NCBI GenBank assembly: GCA_964035575.1 | Contig: OZ037896.1 | Span: forward strand, 806,001 to 870,000 | DNA from: Rhynchopus sp. YZ270_cl-10 | Lineage: Eukaryota > Euglenozoa > Diplonemea > Diplonemida > Diplonemidae | DNA length: 64,000 nucleotides | Direction of reading: 5' to 3' | Shown: in pieces, positions 9,266 through 20,400 of the stretch | Layout of the letters: each line of letters begins with the position of its first letter | How positions within the stretch are numbered: position 1 is the first letter of the stretch | Notes under the pieces: model-generated | Seen by the model: only the letters and a program-made list of their open reading frames with translations | What the model was told of the DNA's origin: nothing | Database searches by the model: none | Position numbers and translations under genes: made by a program

Positions 9266-10846
9266 TTATATCATTTTTGATGTCGGAGGAGCCCCTTGAG
9301 TGGGGAAGAGGGAACCGACAGAGAGATTCACATCTTGGGGTGTAAGGTAGATCTGAGACGCGCCTTCTGCAAGCGCATGCACACTGTCCAACTTCCGCAT
9401 GGTCATATACATTGAAATGGATTCCTGCAAGGTCAACACCGACTCCTTGTTGGTCGTTTTCTCCAAAAATGCGGTAAGCTTATTTGCTTCTGCCTCCCCT
9501 TCGATGCGAGCCTCGATCTTTAAATGAGATTTTTTGAGTTCGATTAATTCCTTCTTCATTTTCTCTTCTTCTATTTCACCTCCAAGGCGGGAGATTGCTA
9601 CTTCGTTTTCTCCTCTCTGCCGTTCCTTCTTTTTCAATCTGTCTGCCGTCTCTTTGATTATATCTTGCAATATACTATCCGTCTCCGCCGACGCGCAATG
9701 AAATTTGAGAACCTCAACTGAAATCAGATTCACCCCTCTCTCCTCATAGAATGTGTCCCCTATGCAGGCCTTTCGAATGATTTTATTGAATTCTTCAAGA
9801 AATTCTAGGAGTGGTATTTTTGATACTTCTTGAATAATGCTGGAGCGAGCGTGGGTGCAGGTATCCCCCGGTGCGTCTGCGGTTTTGCGGATTAAGAGAG
9901 GTACATCTATGATCGCCCAAAAGAAGGATACGTTAACAGCAAGCTCAACATTATCGATGGTTCTGCAGTTAAACTCATAGTTCATATATGAAGGACGGCG
10001 GTCAAATTTCCACACCTTTTCCGCCTCGAGATGCTCCTTCCGCAAATCTGTCGACCACTCCTGAAAAATAATTTCACAAAACGGCGGCAAAAAGAAATCC
10101 CTCATCTCGCTATCCCCTCTGCAATACAAGAACTTCCCAGAAGGATCCTTATAGACAACGGTTTGGTATTCTTCAAGAATTATCTTCTCCTTTACCTCCA
10201 CAATCTTTTGGTACGGCCCCGGAAAGAAAATACCGTGCTCGGTATGCAATACTAAGTCCCCGGTATCTTCGTTGCGTACTAAAACTGCGTGGTGGTCGTC
10301 TATATTGATTGCTTCTTCTATCCCGTTTTCGACGCTGTCAGATGGGTCAGGGATTATCCTTGCTTCGCCTGCTTCAACACGCATTTTTCCTTCTTTATCT
10401 TTAATGCGAAGATATTGATTTTTAGAGAGTTGATAGACCGGCATTTTGGTGGACATAGCGTCATATGGTCCAGGTTTGAAGAGTTTCGGTCCACATATGT
10501 TGCGAGCTGTCCCGTTGGCACCGTCCTCTACAGTGATGTATTCACTGACTAAGAGGTGTGGGCAGTTGCTCTGTGTGGCAAGCGATTCGCGTCCTCCCAT
10601 CCATTCGACGGTAGGTCCGTATATGGCGCGTTTTGTTCCGTCTTTATCATCGAGGATGATCGCGTACTGTCCCGTCTCTAACACCACCGCACCTCGGTCC
10701 AAAACTTCTCTCGGGCAAAACGGAATGCAAATACACCCCGGTCCGTTCTCAACGTATCGCTTGCCTCCGCAGGTTTCAATCCGAAGCTGTCCATTTTCTG
10801 CAAGGCAACCAATACAGCAACACGTAGATGAAACTCCAGAGGGCAT
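9266..10846 (-). CDS. Vault/SPFH-like protein (short major-vault-protein relative)
   Basis: The start is the ATG at 10846 (MPSGVSSTCCCIGCL), giving 526 residues; a pyrimidine-rich CACAG lies about 20 nt upstream. The N terminus is Cys-rich, which could mean lipid modification. Residues about 25-250 form beta-rich repeats with GPGxxxxP, GPYDAMS and FFPGPYQK signatures like the repeat domains of major vault protein. Residues 255-400 resemble the SPFH/band 7 (vault shoulder) fold (EKVWKFDRRPSYMNYEFNCR, then NVELAVNVSFFWAI). About 400-485 is a charged coiled coil (RLKKKERQRGENEVAIS...) as in the vault cap helix or flotillins. Typical MVP is about 850 residues, so this is much shorter. It could form a cage-like or membrane-scaffold assembly. 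An MVP-like versus flotillin-like role cannot be settled from sequence alone. Confidence 0.75.
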   Translation of the reverse strand: MPSGVSSTCCCIGCLAENGQLRIETCGGKRYVENGPGCICIPFCPREVLDRGAVVLETGQYAIILDDKDGTKRAIYGPTVEWMGGRESLATQSNCPHLLVSEYITVEDGANGTARNICGPKLFKPGPYDAMSTKMPVYQLSKNQYLRIKDKEGKMRVEAGEARIIPDPSDSVENGIEEAINIDDHHAVLVRNEDTGDLVLHTEHGIFFPGPYQKIVEVKEKIILEEYQTVVYKDPSGKFLYCRGDSEMRDFFLPPFCEIIFQEWSTDLRKEHLEAEKVWKFDRRPSYMNYEFNCRTIDNVELAVNVSFFWAIIDVPLLIRKTADAPGDTCTHARSSIIQEVSKIPLLEFLEEFNKIIRKACIGDTFYEERGVNLISVEVLKFHCASAETDSILQDIIKETADRLKKKERQRGENEVAISRLGGEIEEEKMKKELIELKKSHLKIEARIEGEAEANKLTAFLEKTTNKESVLTLQESISMYMTMRKLDSVHALAEGASQIYLTPQDVNLSVGSLFPTQGAPPTSKMI

Positions 10847-11030
10847 TTTAAAAAAGAAACTCAATATCTGTGTTGAGGAGAAGAGGAAATAAAGTGAAGT
10901 TGAGGATAGGCATTGACACTCCGCGGAAGGGTTATCGAACCCCCCCGGAGTGTTGCAAATTGAGTTGCCGACAGGGAAATTGTAATAAAAGGGGAGGGCT
11001 TTTTAGATTAACTTTAAAAAAAGGGGGGTT

Positions 11031-13034
11031 TCAAAAAGCAACCTTCTGCCGTTTCAACTCCGGCGGGATGATAAACTGCAGACCACCCCTCGCAGGACCT
11101 TCTAAGGCACGCATTCCATCAAACATCGGGGAGACTGGAGCGTCCTTATCATCACGCCGAGAGAGGTAATCGTTTATGTTGAGACTCACTTCCCCACAGG
11201 TATCTGCAGTATCTATTTCGGATGACACTACTGGAGGCCGCGGCATACAGGACGGATGCACAGGGACACGCAGTGTGGGCGACATCGCTGTTGATGCATT
11301 CAGAGACGATGCATCACGGTCCACACGCACCGAGGATTCACGCTGCGACGATTCCCCTCGCATAGATCGAGCAGACGACCCCATTGGGGTGAACAACGTT
11401 GGCGACCTCGGCATATGAAAGATCGACTGCGATAAACGATGCGCCCTCCTCACCCTCTGCAAGGGGTTATCCGCAAAGCACCGATCCGTTTGGCAGGTCT
11501 TATCTTCTGTAGGGAGCCCCATGGCACCATGGTTTTTGGTCTGCAAATCAGCGAAATCTGTTGTGACAGCGGCATAGCTGCGCACCCTACCTGCGCTCGG
11601 TCGAGGAAGCGGATTGCGATGTTCCGGCGCGATTTCCGCAAGAATCTGTTTTATTACACTATTGTCGTCACAACGCTGCGCCCTTTCGCTTTGTCGATTC
11701 ATCCACCGAATTTTCGCCTGCGACTCCGCAACCCTCCCCTGCCACCATTTGCACTCCGTATTCAAGACAGAGTTTTCATTCAAAGAACACCTCCACATCT
11801 GCTCCATCCAATTTAATTGCAATGACAGATCATGCATATTTTGCCCATCAATCGCCACTGCCTTCGCAGTGATCCTCTCCTTTCCTGTAATATGCATTGG
11901 CGCAACCCCAGTTCGGTAAATAAACTGCTGTTTCTTCCTCCCAATAGCTTCAACGACAATACCATGAACGCCTTTGTCAAGAGATTCTTCAGGGACAAAG
12001 CACTCTTTGTGAATATGTTTTGGTCCTAAAAGGGCGTCAAGGTGGGGGTAATTCGCGCCATTTAGTGGACGAAAAAACGCCTTTTTACCGTACACCGAGA
12101 GCAACACTGAGAGGAGCTGGCTAGCCTCGAGAACGCTGGATTCGTCTTCGTTTGTGAACTTCCCTCGCGACGCTCTTTTATTGGTAACAAAAAGCACGCC
12201 GGCGCAGGACTCCTCATGAGGACAGAGTGGAAAGCATAGCAACGATGGTGCATCACCTATGGCCTTTTGCGTTTCTAAGGTGTACAGGGAGCTGGTCTTT
12301 GCATCAGTCATATTCAAAGCAACGTGCGACTGATGTACCATCGACGCAATACCGGTCACAGTGGACAAACAGACCGGCTGGTTTTGCAACACCGGATAGG
12401 AGGACGCACATTTGAAAATGCTCTTTGCCCGCCCTGCCTCGGTAACCTCTGAAATCACCCACACCGATGCGCAGGTTGCTCGGAGATGGTGCACCACAGA
12501 GCGCAAATGAAAATACAAATACCCAGACAACCCTTCCCCCAAGGAGTTCGCAGCAGACATCTTCCCGGTATTGCACTTTGGAGTTAAACGTTTCCTCTCC
12601 TCTGGTTGCTTTGGGGTAAGGTCATGCAGTGGTGGATGAGGTGTAGGTAAAGGAGACGGCGCAACAACCGGAAATTCCATTCGCGCAGGAGAAGCTGGCG
12701 GAGGCGGTTCCATTCCTTTGTAATACCGATACGTTTCGACCATCTGCGCAGAAATCGCATCGCGCAGCGTTTTGAGACCCTGCTCCAACGCCTTCCCTAT
12801 ATCACGTACAACAACCCTAGCAGAGGGGAGGCTGACGCTAACATACGATATACACCCCTCTGCGTCCTTCTGGTATTTCATCTCTTCGCTTAAATCGCAT
12901 CCAGCTAGGACCTCTACTAACTTTTCTAGACCCCGTAAATTTCGCGTTAAATCATCAGAAAAGGGATCGGATCCGACGTTTTGACTTAATGTAGGGCATT
13001 CTATTGAGGGTACAACGCTCTCTAAACCCTGCAT
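11031..13034 (-). CDS. GAF-domain protein
   Basis: A 667-residue protein from a clear ATG. Residues 1-105 are helical. Residues 106-160 are Pro-rich linker. About 165-318 looks like a GAF domain: an ATCASVWVI strand, the helix and strand around VALNMTDA, the central SLLCFPL...CAGVLFVTNK strands, and a closing NEDESSVLEASQLLSVLL helix. Residues 320-470 hold a mixed region with helices. The C-terminal 190 residues are Ser/Arg/Pro-rich and probably disordered, with many likely phosphosites. GAF domains bind small ligands or act as dimer modules; no catalytic output domain is visible, so a regulatory or structural role is likely. No TM segment. The specific function is unknown. Confidence 0.75.
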   Translation of the reverse strand: MQGLESVVPSIECPTLSQNVGSDPFSDDLTRNLRGLEKLVEVLAGCDLSEEMKYQKDAEGCISYVSVSLPSARVVVRDIGKALEQGLKTLRDAISAQMVETYRYYKGMEPPPPASPARMEFPVVAPSPLPTPHPPLHDLTPKQPEERKRLTPKCNTGKMSAANSLGEGLSGYLYFHLRSVVHHLRATCASVWVISEVTEAGRAKSIFKCASSYPVLQNQPVCLSTVTGIASMVHQSHVALNMTDAKTSSLYTLETQKAIGDAPSLLCFPLCPHEESCAGVLFVTNKRASRGKFTNEDESSVLEASQLLSVLLSVYGKKAFFRPLNGANYPHLDALLGPKHIHKECFVPEESLDKGVHGIVVEAIGRKKQQFIYRTGVAPMHITGKERITAKAVAIDGQNMHDLSLQLNWMEQMWRCSLNENSVLNTECKWWQGRVAESQAKIRWMNRQSERAQRCDDNSVIKQILAEIAPEHRNPLPRPSAGRVRSYAAVTTDFADLQTKNHGAMGLPTEDKTCQTDRCFADNPLQRVRRAHRLSQSIFHMPRSPTLFTPMGSSARSMRGESSQRESSVRVDRDASSLNASTAMSPTLRVPVHPSCMPRPPVVSSEIDTADTCGEVSLNINDYLSRRDDKDAPVSPMFDGMRALEGPARGGLQFIIPPELKRQKVAF

Positions 13035-14577
13035 GGAAATGCAAAAGACTTAGAGAGGGTGGTACTGTGTTGTATTGGAAGAAGCGTGGTAGGTGGGGGT
13101 TTTGACCTGGGTGGAGAGGTAGCGGAGGTGGTTGCGGGGGGGATTCTTTGAAAAATGAAGTGGTGTGGGCTGAAACGGGGGTGATTCGCACTTCTTTGTG
13201 CATTTTTTGCGCACTTTTTGCACCCCCTCCATTCAACCACACCATGAAGTGTGAAAAAAGCGGCAAAAAAAATCCGAGGAAAAGATAGGAGGGGTAGTCT
13301 TTTTGCATTTGAAAATAGTCTATTGCCTAACCTATGCCTAGAGGGAAGAGAAGCGGAGGGGGGTATAATAAAAACTGTGCAAACCACGAGGATCTATATT
13401 CCTGCAAAGGGGGTGGGGCAAAAAAACCTATGGGGACACACACGACGTATTTTTTTATTTATTTGGAAACGATGATGCAAAAGAAAGGGTCGTTGCGTAC
13501 CAAAAACGTACCAAAAACGCAGTCGAGCTCATGCAAAGGGTGGACGATGGGTGCTCAACTATCGTAAAGAGAACGGGAGGCGGTTCACCAACCGCTCGGA
13601 AAGCACGCAAGCTCTGTAAACCCCATAAACAAAGGTCAGCGTTGCAGCAGTGTAGTACATCTCTTCGGGTATCTACACTAGTATATAACCAACACTAATT
13701 TTCAAGCATAAAGCATGAAAACGAACGGGGCGATTGCAAGGAAACACAACGGCAAAGAAAGAGAAATTGAAAGTGCAAACACCTCACCGTTCATCAGCGG
13801 ACGCAGGCCCTGGTTCTCGAAGAAGTAGAAGGTAGACCTGCTTTCGAAAGCACCAATCCACCCCTCATAAAATCACAAAAAAAAAACCATAACTAGATGT
13901 GCTAAGGAACACACGATACGCAAAAAAGCAAAAAAAAAAGGTTGGCAAAAGATGATCTCCAAGCTCTCTCTCTCTCTCTCTCTGTGCTCAGGAACCTCTC
14001 AAAAAAGTACTAACTAAATAAAACACAAAACAAATCTGACTGCTTTTTCTCCCCCCTTCCCCTACCCCCATATCTATGTCTTTGCCCCCCCTCCCGAACG
14101 AACGAAAGCCGCCGTCTACGCATTCTAACCCCCCCGGGAACACAACGTGGTCCAGGACCAATTTCGCTTTGCCATGGTGACAAATGAAAGTGATGACAAG
14201 TGGTCACTTGTCATGACAAGTGATTACATGTCATTTCACTTGTCATTTTTATTACAAGTGAATTTCACTTATCAGGTGTCTCTGGACCACGTCGTGAACC
14301 TTCCTCCAATGTGCGTCTACTTTTTTTTAGCACAAAAAAAAAACCAGGTGTAATAACAACAATCACGGATGCTGCCAGATCTGGCCAGATCTGGAAACAA
14401 GATCTCCATATCTGGAAAACGAGCCAGATCTGGGAAATTGGCCCCCAAATCTGGCCAGATCTGGCAGCATCCGTGAACAATACTCCTACACTGCATTTTT
14501 TTTTGTATTCCAACACCTATCACACCAAAAGCTTTTTTGCTACGATGAAACCTCTCCGTGTCATTCTCTTCCCCTTC
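13035..14577. other. Spacer with short repeats
   Basis: Holds an inverted copy of repeat family G (13645-13710), a family C repeat (13768-13815, GTGCAAACACCTCACCG then TCAGCGGACGCAGG), a CT microsatellite (13965-13983), a cluster of TGACAAGTG words in both orientations (14180-14275) and a foldback (14364-14475). I see no gene. Confidence 0.65.
14364..14475. repeat. Foldback element with CCAGATCTGG palindromes
   Basis: A 112 bp inverted repeat starting CACGGATGCTGCCAGATCTG and ending with its complement. Several internal CCAGATCTGG palindromes occur. AACAAT stands on both sides, which may be a 6 bp target duplication, though the arms can also be drawn one base longer. No coding content. Confidence 0.8.
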
Positions 14578-16089
14578 TCACGTTCTTCTCCTCTTCGGCG
14601 TCTTCTTGAGCGTGGGAGCCATTGTATCAACCTTTTCCCTTCGCTTCACGACCCGGGTGGGTTCCTTCTTTCTTTTGGGTTGTGGTAGGTGAATGGGTGT
14701 TGATGCTGTTGACGCTCTCGAAGGTGATATCGTCCGTATCGACCGGAAGGCCCGCGGCGACGACGACCCTGGAGAGTGCAGAGCCTCCTCCTCGCCACGC
14801 CTGCCCGCATCGTCTCTTCCCTTCTTCACCTTCCGCTCCCCGCAGCCTACCTTCCCTGCAAGCAGGGTGATGGTGTCCTGCACCTCTGCAACAGAGGCTC
14901 CGACTCTTTCGGTGCTATCCGCTAATTTTGGAAACCGTTCTGCCAAACCCAACGCCCATTCAAGAATGACACCAAGCCTGCTATCCGCCACCACCCGAAG
15001 CCCTTCGACACAACGTACCGTATCTTCTGCCTGCATTTTTAAGGTTTGCACCTCCTCTAGCATGGAACGGCGTCGTTCCTTCTCTCTGAGGAGGCTTTCT
15101 TCGACGGCGTGTGTTGATGTGCATAGGTCGTTGTGTTCTTCACGAAGGTTGAGAAGGGCGCCGCCGCAGGAGTCGAGAACAGGGATCAATTCGTCGGGGG
15201 TGGCGCGTTTTAGACTGCATTTTACTCCGGCGGTGTGGGCAAGGATGCGAACAGATTCGATCATGTCATCTCGTTTGGGGTCTTGGAGGAGGGCTGAGGA
15301 GGAGAGGCGCGCGAGGTCTAGAAGAGACCGTCCTTCACCTTCATTGAGTGCGCGGGAGAGAACCGTGGTCACCTCTTCCGCGATGTCTGCTGTAGCGTTC
15401 GCGAGGTCTGCAAGCGAGGAGTATTCCTTCATGTCTTCGTCCCCATGGTCCTGGATGAGCTTCGAGAGTTCGTCCCAGACGTAGCGCACCTCGCTTTTCA
15501 TTTGTTCCAAAGCGGTGGCAACTTCGGCAGCGTCCTCCTCCTTGCGGTCGTTTTGTTCGAGCATATCCCTCGCTGTTTCTGCCATAGCGATTAGTGTCTC
15601 CGGTGTTTCATCTGTACGTCCTTCTAATGCATCGCTCAAGGCAAGCCATGTGGCGCCGGTTTCTTCTTTCATGTCTTCGATGAGAAGGTCTTGCTCTGCG
15701 CATTGCGTTTCAAGCTTTGTGATGGTAGGGTTCGCAGTGCAGTCGTCAACCTCTTGCGCAGCTTTGAGGAGGGTGGAGAGCTCTGACTTGAGGCGGGTGT
15801 TTTCGGTTTGGAGTGAGGAGGATGAGGAGGTGGAGGTGGTGGTGGTGGTGGTGGTAGCAGGGTTGTGTGTGGCCTCAAGGGCCTCTTGGAGTGTTGCTTT
15901 GTCGGCCTGCAGTGCGTAGAGGGTGTCCTGCATGGCGTTAAGCGCCTCCTCCTTCTCAGTGAGGTCCGCCTGGAGTTCGCGGCAGAGACGTTCGCTGAGG
16001 ATGTCGACCTGGTCGTTGCTGCGTTGGGGGTTGTTGTCCTGTGGTGGTGGTGGTGGTGGTGGTTGTAAAGGGTAAGTGAGCTTTGTCAT
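14578..16089 (-). CDS. Coiled-coil protein
   Basis: A 503-residue protein starting at the ATG at 16089. Residues 8-16 are a run of prolines, then a long, mostly heptad-patterned helix occupies about residues 25-400 (for example LQADLTEKEEALNAMQDTLY). The helix is broken by a Thr/Ser run (about 80-95) and short acidic loops. The C-terminal 90 residues are basic and Ser/Pro-rich and end in KKTPKRRRT, which would suit a nuclear-localisation or microtubule-binding tail. No catalytic domain or TM segment. Coiled-coil proteins of this kind are common in euglenozoan cytoskeleton and flagellum, but no specific homologue is recognised. Confidence 0.75.
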   Translation of the reverse strand: MTKLTYPLQPPPPPPPQDNNPQRSNDQVDILSERLCRELQADLTEKEEALNAMQDTLYALQADKATLQEALEATHNPATTTTTTTSTSSSSSLQTENTRLKSELSTLLKAAQEVDDCTANPTITKLETQCAEQDLLIEDMKEETGATWLALSDALEGRTDETPETLIAMAETARDMLEQNDRKEEDAAEVATALEQMKSEVRYVWDELSKLIQDHGDEDMKEYSSLADLANATADIAEEVTTVLSRALNEGEGRSLLDLARLSSSALLQDPKRDDMIESVRILAHTAGVKCSLKRATPDELIPVLDSCGGALLNLREEHNDLCTSTHAVEESLLREKERRRSMLEEVQTLKMQAEDTVRCVEGLRVVADSRLGVILEWALGLAERFPKLADSTERVGASVAEVQDTITLLAGKVGCGERKVKKGRDDAGRRGEEEALHSPGSSSPRAFRSIRTISPSRASTASTPIHLPQPKRKKEPTRVVKRREKVDTMAPTLKKTPKRRRT

Positions 16090-16182
16090 TGTATTAGCGA
16101 AAGACCCAAGTGGTGGGGCCGAAAATCAGATTTAACAGCGGGACGAGATATTTCGTTGAGGTGTACCGAGAGGTGATGTGAG

Positions 16183-17057
16183 TTAGTCTGATACCAGACA
16201 AAGAAGAGAGGCCCCTAGGAGGCATGCGATGGCGAGTGCACATGGAAGGCCGATGCAGTACGGGGGAGCACCCAGGTAATGTGGACAAGAGCCTGCATAA
16301 CTTCCCTCAGGCTGCACACTGCGACACCCAGCCCAGGCCCTTCCGCAGGCCCGAAGCAAGGGTCGCAGTGTGGTGAAAATCGTTGCGGGGTACACCCGCA
16401 GATGCGTCGATTGTGGTAGCGGAGATACTCAGAGACTTGCGGCCTACTGTGTCGGCGAAGCCCGGCGTACCCACATCAAAATCTTGAACTATGGGACATG
16501 TTCCGCCACCAGGGGGTAGAGCGGCTGCGGGGGGAGGGAGAAGAGGCAGGTTAGGAGGGCTCCTGCACCACCACCACCGAAGGCGTACGGGAACTCGTCG
16601 CGCCAGTACTCTGTGAAAAACCTTGCGAGACCTGCTCTGGCGAGGAAGGAGAGGAACAAGGACGAGTGGGGTGGGTGGGACGGGGGTGTTCCAGAGGCGA
16701 ACGGGGGGGTGTGGTGGTAAAACAAAACAAGGGTAAAAAATGGGGATCAAAAAAGTGAACAGACAAACAGACAAAAAAAAGTACCCCACCCATCACATAA
16801 AACATACTAAGAAAATACACCACTACCACCACCACACACTACAGGTAACACATTTTTTTACTACGGGTGGGTAGCACATATGTGCACTGGTGCCCAGCAA
16901 GTGTGGAGTGCTGTGTATGGCCGTGTGGCTGGGAGTCCTTAGTATGTTCACTATATTCTCATCACTCAGTTGCCTTAGAACCGCATGGGTGGAGTAGGCC
17001 ATGAAGAAGGCTGGCCTCAGTAGGGAGACGTGGTCGGCGACAACGACTGGAGGTCTA
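16183..17057 (-). CDS. Possible small spliced gene, structure unresolved
   Basis: Three stretches on the minus strand look protein-coding but sit in different frames. Bases 17057-16868 read VADHVSLLRPAFFMAYSTHA and onward for about 60 residues without a stop. Bases 16650-16490 read ARFFTEYWRDEFPYAFGGGG in one frame, and about 16555-16310 read CPIVQDFDVGTPGFADTVGR in another. Bases 16330-16183 end in a hydrophobic tail (IGLPCALAIACLLGASLLCL) before a stop. A strong acceptor (TTCCTCGCCAG) lies near 16650, and a CTAAC branch-like site plus CCGCAG near 16540. The exons could be one gene (ATG perhaps at 17002) or the 3' end of the neighbouring coiled-coil gene. The C-terminal hydrophobic segment suggests a membrane anchor. 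No family recognised. Confidence 0.35.
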
Positions 17058-17496
17058 GGAAGGTGCCAACGAATGCACGCCGTATAATATTACAAACTAA
17101 TACTAAGGTACTTTGTATTGTCCACAGAGGCAACAGTGGTGGCTCGGACCACTACAATATGTTGGAGTGTTCTGATCCCACGAAAGAACGGTGTATTTGA
17201 GAAATGCGAAAAACATGACCTCTGCGCCAGGGAGACAAACAAGAATAAGCAATATACCAGCTTGCCTTGGATATTTGGTGTTTGGTACCTAAATTGGGTA
17301 CCCCTTTAAGCAGAAGCGGAAGAGAGAATTCGATGACATTCGATTCGAGGAACAATAAGAACTACCGACAGGGCGGAACTGGAGGACGAGAAGAAAAGGA
17401 AAAGTGGCAACAGGAAATGAAAAACTAAGGGCAACACCCCGTTAAGCCGTGCAGCAGCTTTTTTCCACCACTGCAACAGTAACTGCAAGGGCATAC

Positions 17497-20400
17497 CTGC
17501 TGCGCCTCCTCCAAGGCAAGGTGGAGCAGGTCCTGCTCCTCTTGCAGCGTCTGCACGACAGAGGTCATTGCATTCGTTGTATCGATCTGCTGGTTGAGGC
17601 GCTCCACTAGCTCCTGTACGATGGTGTGTGTGTGTCAACCTTACTTTAACTTCAACAAAAAGCCTTCTCATGGCAGTGCACCTTGGTGCATCATCGGTGG
17701 ACCACCCAAAACCATGACATACCTTATTCTCGTCTTTGATCTGCGAGAGTGTGGTGCCCCCTGTGTCACTGCCCGTTTGCTCCTCTTGGTCCTCGAGTTG
17801 TTGTCTGAGGCCGTCGATGTTGAGTTGCGCCGCTTTCAGTGTATCGGTGAGTGAGACCATGTCGTGCTCTGCTTCGTGGCGACGGCGTTGTTCCCCTTCG
17901 GATGAGAGGCGTAGGGCTTCGTGTTCTGTGGTCACCTTTGCGAGGCTGTTGGCAGCAATCTCCTGAGCATGCTGGATGTTGACGAGCATCACATCCTGCT
18001 CCTTCAACCGCTCCTCCGCCTCGCCCAACGCCTTCAGCAGATCCTCCTCGCGCGCAGCAGCGCCAGCACCGTCGCGTACATCATGATTCACCAAGGCCAC
18101 CAACTGCTCGCATCGTCTCTGTGCATAACCCAAATGGCGCTCTTTAATGCGTAAGCTCCGTTGGCCCTGCCGCACCTCAACCTGCAGCCCGCTGACAACA
18201 TTTTCCATTGGTTTGTCGAATTCGGTAGTAGCGAGTTTGTTTTGGAGGGAATGGATGAGTGCGTCGCGTTGGCACATCATGTGTTCACGCTTTTCAAGCT
18301 CTGCAACTAATTTGTCGATTTTGTCACCCATTGTGCCGTCACCTTGGGGTTCGTGGTGGGTTTTGCTTTCTTTGATTTGCGATTTGCGGAGTTGGACGCG
18401 AAGGGCGCGGGATTCTTCTCGGAGCTCGTTGAGGTCGTGAGTGGCTTCTTGGGGGTGCAGGCTGTTTAGTGTGCGTGCTGCGGCAAGCGCTGCACTGCGG
18501 CGCTGCATGAACTCATGCGCATCAGACAGCAACGTGTCCCTCCGATGCACCTCGTCCAACAGCCCCGCCACCACCCCGTTCTTCCTCTCGCACAACGCAG
18601 ACAGCCCCTCCAGATACCCTCTATCGTACACCCCACTGCTCTCCCCGAGGTGCTTCTCGAGCATCACCACACGCTTTTGGAGGTCTGCCGAGGATTCACG
18701 GAGTTCATCACATTTGGCAGTTTTTTGGGCCAATTCTTTGTTCGCTGCGGTCAGACGGATTTGGAGGGTGGCAGCGGTGGCGCCCTTTTCTCGGCTTTCA
18801 CGGAGAAGACGTTCCACCACGGTGCTGTCGTTGTCTGTGGGGGTGTGTGGGGTGTGCTGTTCGAGGTCGGCGTGGAGCTCGGCCAGCTCTTCTTCGTATG
18901 CTGTGAGGAGATCGAGGAGGACGTCTGTGGAGGTCGCGCACTGTTCGGCAGCCTCCTTCTGTAGGGTGACTGTCATCGCCAGCTCGCGTGCTCGCTGCTC
19001 AAGGCGGTCGTACTCCTCCCCGCTCATCTGCCCCACCGTGCTCGCCTCCAACCCCGCACACCGCTCCTGCAACGTCGCGACCTGCAACAGAAGCGCCTCC
19101 TTCTCCTCCTCAAGGCTCTCGTAGTTCTCGTGCACAGATTTGACGTCTGCTGCGCGGGTTTTGCTGTCCTCAAGTTGTTCGACGTGGGAGCGGAGCAGTT
19201 CCTGTGGGATGATATTTTTTTTGCATTTTTTTAAAAGTCTTAAAAGCGCTCTCCATTTTTCTGTCAAAAAAAAAAAATTGAAATATAACAACCCTCTCGT
19301 GAACAGTCTTTGGTATAACCGGCCATGCAGTCCTACATCCATTTTTTCGAGGTTGCCATCTGACACTAAAGTAGAGTTGAAATACAACAGCCCCGCTCGT
19401 GAACAGTGTACCTTGGTACAATGACTGGCTGTACCGGGGGGTGGACACCCAACCATGCAGTCTAAAAATGCAGACTAAAAAAAGGAACAAAAAACATTAC
19501 CTGCTGTTCTGCGAGAGTCTTATTGTCGACCAAAAGCACCGCATTCTCCTCTAGCAGATCTTCTATTCTCCGCTTTGCTTCTGAGGCAACGGGGTTCGCG
19601 TCTAATGCTGCGACCACTTTCCGCATATCTTCATCAGCCTCCGCAACACGCGCACGGAGAGAGGCACACTCCTCCAAGGCCCCACGGCCTTTGTCGACAC
19701 CATCGCGCAACGTTGTGATCTCCCCTTGGCAACTCCTGAGGTCTGCGTCCAACTCTGTATTTTCTACCTCTAATTTGTCAAGCCGGTCTTTATCGGCATA
19801 GACACTATCGAGCTCGAGATGTAGACGGTCTATGTGTGAACGTTTCTCTGCTAGTTCGTCTTGAAGCCTTTCAACCCTGTCTTGCGCAAGCGTGCCGTCG
19901 TGGAATGGGGAGGCATCATGCAGGGAGCGTTGTGTCTGTGCCTGCATGGCTCGCACCTCCTCCTCTAAGACGTCGATCTGCTGTGCACGCTCCTCTGCAA
20001 CGTCCTTCAGGAGGTCGATAGATTTGTTGCGTTCGTTGAGGATTTCGTTCAAGGAGCGTACCACCTTAGCCTGGGCACGCACCTCACTGCGTGACTCCTC
20101 TAGGCTGTTCGCCAGGCCGGTGTTGTCAGAGCGGAGGGTTTCGACCGTAGCGGATTGGTGTGTGACAGCGTCCTCCAGCGCATCGACGGAGAGGTGGGGT
20201 TTGCTTTCTGCCTCGCGGAGCGCTTTTGCGAGGTCGCTTTGAAGGTTTTTGTTGTGCCGGGTGAGGCGGGAGATTTCTTCGTCTCGCTCGAAGAGGGAGG
20301 ATTCAAGCTCTCCAACCTGGCAGTCTGCGTCTTCAGCGGCCCCAGCTAGGTCCTCTGCCCTGGCCAGTTCGTTGCTGATGCGCGCAATGTCGATTCTCAG

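Noticed and set aside
10930-10960. GGTTATCGAACCCC resembling a tRNA T-arm (also at 25863)
   Set aside because: No acceptor stem, D-arm or anticodon arm can be built around it at either place.
14693-15919. Ser/Arg-rich plus-strand frames of 134-263 residues
   Set aside because: They lie opposite the coiled-coil gene and have the biased composition expected from its Glu/Leu/Ala-rich codons read backwards.
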